Origin: Cyclaneusma minus
Lineage: Eukaryota; Ascomycota; Leotiomycetes; Marthamycetales; Marthamycetaceae
Reading direction: 5' to 3'
Assembly (NCBI GenBank): GCA_037179335.1
Contig: JAKZHN010000028.1
Location: 396,454-460,453 of the forward strand
Length of the DNA stretch: 64,000 bases
Shown here: positions 25,356 to 34,527 of the stretch, piece after piece
Layout: each line of letters opens with the position of its first letter
Numbering within the stretch: position 1 is the first letter of the stretch
Position numbers and translations under genes: made by a program
Notes under the pieces: model-generated
Databases searched by the model: none
What the model saw: only the letters and a program-made list of their open reading frames with translations
Told to the model about the DNA's origin: nothing

Positions 25356-27283
25356 ATGGAACAGGATTATCGCGAGATCGCTGCTATTGCTCTGAAGCGA
25401 CGGGAAGACGCTATCCCGAAGGAGTACTTGCTCTCAGAAACCGCCCTTTCCAACCTACCGCGGAACGTGACCACGATCCCTCAGACTTCAAAGCATTTTA
25501 CGACAGAAGAGCTAGAGATCATCGAGTCGAGCGCCGAAGACATCCTCGTTAAGATTAGGGAGAAGATATGGACCTCTTTAGAGGTCACAAAGGCTTTCTG
25601 CAAGGCCTCTGTCGTGGCCCAGCAACTAGTGGGTTTTACTCCTCAACTTAGAATAGACGGAAGACTGACTGTCATCTAGACGAACTGCTTGACAGAGATT
25701 CTATTCCCAGAAGCAATGTCACGTGCTAAGGAGCTGGACGAGATACTAGAGCGCACTGGAAAGACTGTTGGACCATTGCATGGACTTCCGATATCTCTGA
25801 AAGATTGCATGATCGTCCCTCCGCATCCTGCTTCCATAGGAATGGCCTGTTTTGCCAACGAAGCTACCAAACCTGAGCAAGAGACTGTTCTAGTCACGAT
25901 ACTGCGAAAACTTGGGGCTGTGTTTTATGTCAAGACGACAACTCCAACGGCAATGTGCTTCACCACTCATACCTCGTTCTCTTGGCTTCATCTGCTGACT
26001 CTGTTTGAAGGATGATGATGGAAACAATTAGTAATGTCTGGGGAGAAACGACTAATGCTTACAATCGTGACCTCTCATCAGGAGGTTCATCTGGAGGCGA
26101 GGGGGTATTGCTTTCCATGCGCGGGTCGCCCTTAGGAGTAGGTACAGATATCGGTAAGTCTGAATCAATCTCTCAAAGAAGCCAGGGGATAACAAACTAT
26201 TTCTAGGTGGCAGTATCCGTATCCCCTCTGCCTTCAACGGTCTTTATGGCCTGAAGCCTACGTAAGTCATGTGCAAGCTTTCCCCTGAACAGGTGTTAAC
26301 AAAAGTCCAGGTTTGGTCGATTCCCAGTCTTAGGAACGCAGTCCGGCATACCAGGACAAGATTTCATCTTCTCAAACAACGGACCCATGTCCCGTTCACT
26401 TGAAAGCATCAAGCTCTACTGCAAGGCCGTCCTCTCAGAAGAATCAGCCCCTTGGAACCACGACCCAAAAGTTTTGCCTATGCCTTGGCGCACCAACGTC
26501 ATCCAGCCACCAGGCCGCAAGCTCCGTTTCGGCATAATATCCGACAACGACGGCAGTATCAGCGCCCACCCGCCCCTCGTCCGCGGTCTTGCTATGACCA
26601 AGCGCGCTCTTGAAGCCGCTGGTCATGAAGTTTTCGAATGGTCCCCGGTCTCGCACAGCGACATTGTGGAAATGATGAACAAGTCATTCCACACCACTGG
26701 CGGCGCTGTCATCACGGGTATGACGAGACCTCATAATGAACCTGTGTATGGCTCGATGAAGAATTATGAGTTGAGTTACGAGAAGGGCGAGGGTGGGGTG
26801 CTGGGACCGACGAAGTTGAGAGAGATGATTACGCAGAGGAATAGGTTCCAGAAAGAGTATCTGGATAGGTGGATGGCGACGGCAACCGACGGAAAGGGGC
26901 CAATGGATGCAGTTATCATGGCGGCTTCGCCGTGGACGGCGATCAGGCTGGGTCTGAGCCAGAAGGTGTTTTGTGTGGATTATACGGGCGTATGGAATGT
27001 TCTGGGTGAGTGTAAAGTTCTATGAATGACCAGGAGTACGTGCTGACAGGATACAGATTATAGTGTTTGCACGTTCCCTGTGACGTTTGCGAGCAAGGAT
27101 CTTGATCCGCCAAGATCTGGCTGGACGCCCCTGAATGAGAAGGACGCTGAGATCCAGGCGGACTATGATCCAGAATTTTACCATGGGGCGCCGGTTGTTC
27201 TGCAGTGTGTGGGACGACGCTTGGAAGACGAGAAGGTGGTAGAAATGACGGGTATTATCGCGGAGGCGCTGCAGAAGCTATGA
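25356..27283 (+). CDS. Amidase (amidase-signature family, acetamidase-like)
   Basis: Hydrolyses amides to acid and ammonia; fungal acetamidase-type enzymes use amides as nitrogen or carbon source. Exons 25356-25628, 25680-25954, 26011-26153, 26207-26261, 26311-27005 and 27057-27283 join in frame to 555 residues, typical for the family. The catalytic triad is complete: Lys about 131 in PISLKD, the cis-Ser in SSGGSSGGEG (about 208), and the nucleophile Ser in GGSIRIP (about 233) followed by LYGLKPT. Introns 1 and 2 (51 and 56 nt) contain CTGAC branch sites. The open frame read through intron 1 ends in a stop, so splicing is required. No signal peptide, so probably cytosolic. Divergent from the permease that may import its substrate. 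Confidence 0.92.
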
Positions 27284-27489
27284 GAAACGATGGCTTGGGG
27301 AGCCTTCCAGACGTTTGGTATGACACAGGTCAAAAGGACCTGAAGTCAATCTTGGTAGGCGAATCTTGACCTAGATAGCTTAGCCTTGTCGGAGGATATT
27401 TTCTTACCGGAATGTCTTTAGAAACTGGAAGAAAATTGAGTCCAGTAGCTTGGCTTGTAATGTATTGAACTGAAACTTCGACCAGGGCC

Positions 27490-27996
27490 TGAGCCGTGAA
27501 AATGGCTCAACCCATCATCCTCGAAGGGAGCAAATGTGGATTCAGCACAAGTATCTTCCTGTGTTGAAATGATTCGGACCTCCAAACCAGTCTCCCTGAG
27601 TGCCAGTCATGTATAGACAGGGTTCGGATGCTCCGCATCAAGCAAGACAACTTTGTCACCACTCACATACTTGATCGACTGCTGGAACAAGTTCAAGCCC
27701 TCCGTAGTATCTCGTCTGAAGCAGAAGGAGCTGGCAGGCACGTTGAAAAATGTCCCCAGTTGTTGTCTGGTCGCTTCGGTCTTTGCTTGCCATCGTGACT
27801 TTGTGCGCAGGTCGGTCACTGCCTCGTCGAGGTATTCTTCGATCGCATGACGTACTCGGTCGTTCACGTAGGAATGAATTGCGGAGCGGAGGTAGATGGC
27901 TTTCCCATCGCGGACGAGAGGCACCAGGGAGCGGAGTTTGGCAATATCGTAGCTGGCTGGGAAGCTGAGGCTGAAACTGTCGCCGGTCAGGGACAT
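27490..27996 (-). pseudogene. Decayed PLP-dependent aminotransferase (class V / isopenicillin N epimerase-like), N-terminal part only
   Basis: From the ATG at 27996 the frame encodes 129 residues that match the start of fungal class V aminotransferases: RDGKAIYLRSAIHSYVND, RWQAKTEATRQQLGTFF, FRRDTTEGLNLFQQS and GDKVVLLDAEHPN. It stops with TGA at 27607-27609, where relatives read VYGWLALRE. Past the stop the same frame continues as LALRETGLEVRIIST and then ESTFAPFEDDG before homology fades near 27500. The second half, including the PLP-binding lysine, is missing. A Trp-to-stop change (TGG to TGA) plus 3' loss is the simplest reading. The gene converges on the amidase. Confidence 0.8.
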
Positions 27997-29361
27997 GTTG
28001 GACAGTTGAAGGCAGATGGTTTGTGAGGACGTGAGAATATCGGGTTAGAGCGGTAACAGTGAGCTGAGAGGTCCGAGGATTGAGAAAAGGCTGCGTGGTT
28101 ATTCGCTTTGGGATCTGCGTTGGTTTTTGAATCTGTCAACCCGGATTGTAGCCAATCATACATCCATCCAAGGCAGGCTCCGGATTTGCATTTACGTATA
28201 CTTTTTCCATAAATGGAGATCGCCTCTTTTATTCTGATTCTTTGATTCTTTGGAAAAAGGATAAAGCAGTATGGATCTCCTGAGACTCAAGTAGCGTGAA
28301 TACCACCGAGCCAAAAACCACATGACACTCTCGAAGATTCTTCTCATCTCCAGACCCAAAGCACGCAAAGAGACAACCGACCGGCTGAGAGAAAATAGCC
28401 CGGGAGAACATAGAGCCAGTCCAGTCCTCGCGCTTGACCCAGCCTTACGCTCGCCAGCCCGTCACCTAGCCTTCCCATACATAACCGAATACCCAAGCAG
28501 CCAGTATAAGCGGTTATGAGCTACATAGCGCAATTGGCGAGTGCACCCAAAGTACCGTGGTGTATTATGACCCAGCTGCGTTGCGAAGTGCCCAGGTTCG
28601 ATCCGCTTTACTGGGAAAAAAATATAATCTATCTATGTCGCTGCCTAAGACGGGCTGGGGCTTCTGCACCTGCATGAGCTTGTGTTTTTGCTGTTGTTGT
28701 TAATTTTTGGAGACCTCTTTGAGGCACACAGATTGGAAGAAAAGAGGTTCTCTAAAATCTTGTTTTCTTGCAGAATGTGTGTGGTCACTGGTTAGGATCT
28801 TCGGGGAGTTTTCGATCCATGGATGTACCTCATAATGCCTACTGGGTTCAGTCCCCCCTTTCTTCTGCGTTTCCAAGAAGGCTTGCCATCATGGGTAGAC
28901 CTGAGCACATTTAACTAGGTATGTTGTTCGGAGTTCTACCGTCATTACACGGTATCTTGCGTATGAACTGAAGCACTTTGAGGTAGAATTTTCGTTTCTT
29001 CCCGCCCAGTGTGAGTTGCGGCAGACTTTGTAGCGTTCTCGTGTTCACAGGTCAATGTCTTTTCAATCACCAATCACCAATCATCACTGTATCACAGACG
29101 GCCAATGCTTGTTTTGCTTCCGATGAAGTTCCCTTGATTCATTCCCGAGACTACCATTACTCCGTTGAAGTTACCCAATGATGGCAAATCCCAAATACCC
29201 AACTCCAGCTATGCTACAAACACAATCGACAAAGACCCAGAGAAACCCGTTAACAGACCCAACCCAGAGAACCGCCAGCCATCGCAGCAGCACATATCTT
29301 ACAACTCCATCCCTGACAGTCCTACCTGTCTTCGATATCCGAGCCATTCGAGAAGACCCGA
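27997..29361. other. Intergenic, one tRNA-like relic
   Basis: About 1.4 kb with no supported protein gene. The only structured item seen is the pol III box pair at 28520-28620, listed separately. Confidence 0.55.
28520..28622 (+). repeat. tRNA-like sequence, possible SINE remnant
   Basis: Box A-like TAGCGCAATTGG at 28526-28537 sits in a pairable D arm (GCGC with GTGC), and a box B-like GGTTCGATCC lies at 28595-28604. An A-tract follows at 28615-28622. The acceptor stem and a five-pair T stem cannot be formed and the A-B spacing is 57 nt, so it is not a functional tRNA. A tRNA-derived SINE fragment or dead tRNA gene fits best. Confidence 0.35.
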
Positions 29362-32300
29362 TCAAGCGTAGAACACGATATCGTCCAAGTTCTTGTGCCA
29401 AGGGTTTCTCTTCCCGTCCGAATTCCTAGCACCACCCCACAGATACCCGTCATTTGCAAGCTTCTTAGGTCCCATGTTACCCCACTTATTCCTCAGCTTA
29501 CACAGCTCCCCCTTATTAGGTTTCAGAAGGGGCTCGAGCGCCACAGCCATGTAGCAGCGCAGACGCTGACAGAGGAGGTCGGCAAATCGAGCAGGCGCCG
29601 CGATGCTGAGTTCAGTGAGTGAGCGATAGGGCCTGTAGACGAGCTCTGAGGTCTGTTGAATAGATATGTTAGCATCGTCCGTAATAGCTAGACTGGGAAA
29701 TCGAGGAAGAGCCACTTACCAGAGTCTGCAGTGTCTTGGCACCGAAGTTGTTCTCGTCTTTGAGAACGACATAGTGTCCATTACGGACAGGAGCAGGTCG
29801 GTTGCGGTTCTGAACAAGAAAGCTCTGGACGAATTGTTGGGCATCCAATGGCAAGATCCGCGGCACGGTCTCTTGATCAAGAACGGTATACGGTTGAGAA
29901 ACGGGGGCCGGTTGAGCACCAGTAGAAGGCTTCTTCTGGTGCCCTGCGTTCTTGGAAGGAGTGGACATCTTCCTCGAAGCTCGCTTCTTCGCGGCTTTCC
30001 TCTGGGCTTTCTTTTTTCTGTCCGTGGCACGATCGTCCTTGCCGACTGCAATGATAGTGATCTTAGGCTCCCGGTAGTCAACTCCCAATTTCGCCCACGC
30101 CTCACGACAGCCATCTTTGATCTGTCGAAGCTCGTCGTGATAAATCAGACTGTATGAGGACTGGCTAGCGCCATGGCGATAGTACACGATGGCCTTGGGC
30201 AGCCAATTCTTTCCATTCTTGTCGCCCCAGGTCTGGACTCTCTCGCTGATCATGCCCTTGAGACTGGCAATACACTAATACCGGGTCAGATTTGCTTCAC
30301 TGATTGTAAATTTTGGGTTCTTACCTCGCTGTCGCTCTCCTGTAAGCGCGCTGAGCTAAGGTAGCAGGATGTTTGCGGACCGTAGGTTGCAACTACCGCT
30401 GCCATTGATGGGCTACCCAGATGCGCATTCTCTCTTGGGTGGGTGACACTAGCCCCCACGAGCATAGTGCCAGGCTTTAGCCCTTGCCAATCTTGCGTCG
30501 GCGCGGGATGATTTCCCTTCATCAGGGAGTTGAATTTGAGACTATCGAGTGTCAGTATTGTCTAGGCTCTGGTAATGGTCAAAAACAAGACTTAGACATA
30601 CCAGATATCCCCGATCAGAGACATGCGGGGGTTTCTCCACTTGGGATCCCAGACCCTGCAGCCCTTTTCGGGCTTGTCGTCCTGGGGGTCTTTACATGCA
30701 CATCTCCGGGCCTTATGCAAGCCATGCTGAGCGACGCGAAGTGTTGCTGCTGTAACGCAGACAGTTCTCACACCCCGGATGCAGTCTCCCCATCTCTTGA
30801 CTGCCATGTACACATGGTCTTTGTTCTTGTCGGGAAGCACAACGAGAATAGGGGGCTCCGGCGCCTTCTCCTTCCCCTTGAGCTCCGGTTGCTCGTGTCC
30901 CAACTTATCGTACGCCGTCTGAAGGTTCCTGATAAAGCGACTCTCAAAAGCCGCATGATCTCTGTCGCTGTTAACGTCTACGTTCTGTGAGGACATTTCC
31001 AGCTTCCCGGATGCAATTGCATGATCAACAAGTTTCTCTCGAAGGGTCACGGTGGCATCGTCCAGCGTGGGACGGCAACCCTCGCGGTACTCTGGGCTGA
31101 CATTCAGGACGTAGAGTGTTGAGCCGAACTTCTCGAGTAGTTCGAACTTTTTGCCCTTGAGGTTGTAAACCTTCTTCGTGGCCTTTCTATTCGGCTCTAA
31201 GGGTATGGGCCAGGAGATGGGTTCCGGAGCAGCGCGTTTCCTCAAAAGCATGCTGTGAATCGGAGTGAATTCGTGACAGAGACTGCGTAGATAGTCCTAT
31301 TAATGTTAGTTTGAATATCCGAGAACCATTCAAGCCGAAAGACTTACAGGGTATTTTCCAGGTTGTGAAGCGCGGTCCAGGTTTGGATGGGTGGCTTTTA
31401 GTAGCTTTTGTGCACCTTCACAGGCCATTTGACCCAAGTACATATCCTTCAGCTCCCCAAGCTTGACTTTCGACATTTGCCAGTCTTCGAAGTAGAGATG
31501 ATCAGCAGGGAACCATTCCGGCTTCTTCGCAGTGCCGACGTTGACGCTGTACGCGTTGGCATTGAAGTGCAAGTCGTTCCTCGAAACACCTTGCTTCTTC
31601 GGAGTTCCCCACTTGCTTCCAGTCGACACTTTGCTGTCTATTCTCGTGTGAGTCGACGCTTTGCTGTCTGTTCTCATGCGAGTCGACTCTCCTGTCCTAT
31701 GACCAGGTCCGTACTCTGGAGAAAAACGTTAGTATTTGACCATGGGAACCATCAGGGGATTGCTCACTCTTGTTGAGATAGTCAAACACCACTGAGCTGA
31801 TGGTTTCCTCACTGACCGCGTGGATCTTCATTGCTCGATGTGGATCATGGCCAGCGAAGTAGACTTTCGCCCCTTTCAGCTCAGCCACTCCATCGTTTGG
31901 AATCTTGCCATGGTATCGTTCGGCCTTTTATCGTTCTCCCAGCCAGTCAGAAAGTCTGACGTTCGCCGGGAAGAAAGGAGCGCTGATGGCATTGACATTG
32001 GTGGTTCGATCCATGTTACTAGCAGTTTTTGCCTTGAAGAACCCAGTACGAGCGACATACAACGGACGAGACGTATTGGCAATCCCGAGGCTCCTGGGGA
32101 AGAGCATCTGGATATTCCGGGTGCTGATGGTCGGCCAGTCCTCACCCGTGACCATTCTCCAAGTGACGATATTGTAGTCCTGGGAGTCGAGGCTCTTGGG
32201 TAGATTGACCCGTTGAAGGCTTGCGAGGATAGACGTAGCTACATCCCTGGCTGCTGGTGTTAGGTGCAGCTTCTCGATCGCCGTTTTCCAGCTTTGAGTT

Positions 32301-32485
32301 TCTGCGGAGAGCTCCTTTTTCGCTTCCGCAGAAAAATCACCGCCGCGTCCAGCTGCCGCGTTCAGAAGCTGGATGAATGTGTCGATGTTGCTCTGTTCCG
32401 GTTGCACGATAGAAGATGCACGCAGGCGCAGGCTGCGGTCCTGCTTAGTGGAAGTCTGAGTAGAATCCAATGTCAAGTTCGCCAT
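29362..32485 (-). CDS. Divergent Argonaute protein with degenerate slicer site; coding status uncertain because of a TAA in exon 1
   Basis: Argonautes bind small RNAs and silence complementary transcripts. Minus-strand exons 32485-31768, 31715-31348, 31296-30602, 30541-30325, 30274-29720 and 29652-29362 join in frame to 947 codons; an ATG at 32509 is also in frame. Visible regions: N domain (GFFKAKTA, NVNAISAPFF), L1 (ELKGAKVYFAG), PAZ (AYSVNVGTAKKPEWFPADHL), MID (YMAVKRWGDCIRGVRTVCV), PIWI (ICLKFN, GTMLVGASVTHP, KNWLPKAIVYYRHGAS, PKITIIAV, GHYVVLKDENNF, ending NLDDIVFYA). The slicer tetrad DEDH reads Ser625-Glu666-His700-His833, so cleavage is unlikely. Residues 746-790 are a Lys/Arg-rich insertion replacing the usual KRHHTR loop. 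TAA at codon 186 (31930-31928) breaks exon 1 unless a 36-nt intron (31963-31928 region) is removed. Later introns have good signals (TACTAAC branch site in intron 1). Confidence 0.85.
31622..31688. repeat. 30-bp tandem duplication in the Argonaute PAZ-proximal linker
   Basis: Two adjacent 30-bp units (31622-31651 and 31652-31681; about 85-90% alike) plus a 7-bp third start, each beginning GTCGAC on the plus strand. They encode the imperfect repeat TRMRTDSKAS / THTRIDSKVS. Length is a multiple of three, so the frame is kept. Confidence 0.85.
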
Positions 32486-32999
32486 CGAGAATCTAAGAGC
32501 AAGATGCATCTTGAAGTTGGATGTCGATTGCTCGACTGCCCCTTGAAAAATTTGAGCTAGCAGAAACGATTGAGAAATTGAACACCCGAAAGACCGAGAT
32601 AGAGACTAGCACAAGACTTGGGACTTGAGCTCCCTTTTCCTGGTCTTGCAGGTCTCTGCTTGAGATACCATTCTTCTCCAGAGAATACGCACTATCTTAT
32701 ACCAATGGATCATGGTAAAGCAAACTACTCTAGGAGAAGCATGACAATGTGCCACTTACCGATGATGGCCACAGCAATCTGCTGTTCTGAAACTGATATA
32801 CGCCGCATGATAGGCTTCAAACTTGACGTGATGATAGGAAATCGGAGACAGGACCTTGTGGGACTTGCGTTCGAAGAGCTAAGAAGAAATGATGACCTTG
32901 AGCTTGTGTGAGAAACCTGCTGGTGGAGAAGCGTGGTGTTCAGCTTGGTACTAGGCCAGTTTCAGCATGGCAATTGGCGAATAGTCCAAGAATTTGCTC

Positions 33000-33215
33000 A
33001 AAACTCACAAGGCTACTAAGCGCAAGGTCAATGACTAACTGGACCTAACGCTCCTGACCCCTGATACTTCAAGATCTGTGTGAAGCTCACTGAACCCACA
33101 CGCATGAGACATCCAAACTCGCAAGGATGATCAATGATTACCCAGACCAACCATCACCCCCGCCCCCTGATGCTTCAATATTTGCATGAAGCTCACCAAG
33201 TCACAGTGACTAAGA
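33000..33215. repeat. Diverged tandem duplication of about 110 bp
   Basis: Copy 1 (about 33000-33114) and copy 2 (about 33115-33215) both start AAACTC(A/G)CAAGG and share the later block CCCCTGAT(A/G)CTTCAA ... TGAAGCTCAC. Similarity is patchy in the middle, so the event is old. Confidence 0.6.
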
Positions 33216-33430
33216 TTCCCACACGACCGGATGGCTGTTGTGTCTGACAGTCTATCCTTCAGCATGCTTCTGCGGTCACACAACCTACAGCGGGACGAAA
33301 AAAGTCAGCACCCTCTTTCTAAAATTGATGAGTAGCAGTGGTGAAGAATGGACACCTGTTCAACAGTCAACTTTTCAGTTATTCGAGATTTCGTAATCCT
33401 TTGGAATGACGCATATCCCTAATCATTGAA

Positions 33431-33546
33431 GATATTCCCAATCCCTCGGGAAATTCTCAATCCATGGGGATATTCCCAGTCCTTGAGGATACTCACAAGT
33501 CTTGGGCGTATTCCCAATCACTGTGGTTACTCCCAACTATTGGGGG
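33431..33546. repeat. Degenerate 19-20 bp minisatellite, six copies
   Basis: Six consecutive units of 19-20 bp with consensus near ATATTCCCAATCCNTGGGG, starting at about 33431, 33451, 33470, 33489, 33509 and 33528. It is followed by a G-run (33541-33553). Confidence 0.75.
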
Positions 33547-34527
33547 GTGGGGGATTCCGACTTTTTTTCGCCTGACTGTATTTCGACAATGACAATGACT
33601 GTCGAACCTGCCCGCATATTGCGATCGTAAGACTGTAGACATCAATCAGTGATCATCTCCACTTCCCAGACACACCAGACACACAGACTCACCTGGTAGG
33701 ACAGCTCAAACAGCCAGCTCACAAGGACTCTGAATCCCAGAGAAAGATGATCTCGCCTTCCAGCTGGTGACATCTGCAAACCCCGACCTGAATGTTAGAG
33801 TAGCAGTCTTGTTGTCAGAGTGAGAGAGCCAATACCGTCAACAGCGACAGCACCTCGCAACAGCCAGCGTCCCTTTTCACCTGGCACACACGCAACGGAA
33901 AACCCGCGGCTTCTTTGAATAGTAAGATATTCTGGTATTCGATATCTGTAGCGGAGATCTCCTTCCCCGTTCCCCATCCCCTCCAAGATCCCTCGAAAAT
34001 CTCGCTCCTCGAATTGTAAGCCATCGTAGCGCATCAAATCCTCAATCCTTCGAGGAAACTTTTATCATCACCTAAGTGTACAAAGCCCAGGCCAATTTCA
34101 AGCAAGGACTAGGGAGTAGAGTATAAATCACGCCCCAAAACCTTGGAAAAAGCCAGCGGTAGGTATAATCGTACAGGTTCCCCGTTCCATTTCCACGCCG
34201 GAAAATGTTCGCCAATTCGCACGAGCAAGAGCTCTTCAGCTCCCCCTTTCCCCGCGAAAGTTCCCTGTCGCTATTTTTTGACCATCTCTGAGCACTCAGA
34301 TTCTTTCCTGGTAATAGTGCTCCATGAAGAGGTATGTGTAGCGATATCTGCGGCCACTAGCGAGTCAAGGTTCGTGTGGGGTGGCTATGCTGCCACACAC
34401 CTGTAGGTGGGCGAGTCTACCCGCAACAGAGTCTAGGTAAGTGCCTAGCGACTCGAAGCACACGTCGGCCTGCGCGTCGTCGGTGACAAGAGGATTTTGA
34501 TCGTTTCAGCAAGCATATGTCAACAGA

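Larger units (their letters stand above)
32510..34527. other. Intergenic with two kinds of degenerate repeats
   Basis: About 2 kb upstream of the Argonaute and beyond the end of the Zn2Cys6 gene. No protein gene is supported. It holds a diverged tandem duplication near 33000-33215 and a minisatellite at 33431-33546, listed separately. Confidence 0.55.

Noticed and set aside
33795..34037. 80-aa minus-strand frame in the Argonaute/Zn2Cys6 spacer
   Set aside because: No similarity, overlapping alternative frame of equal quality.
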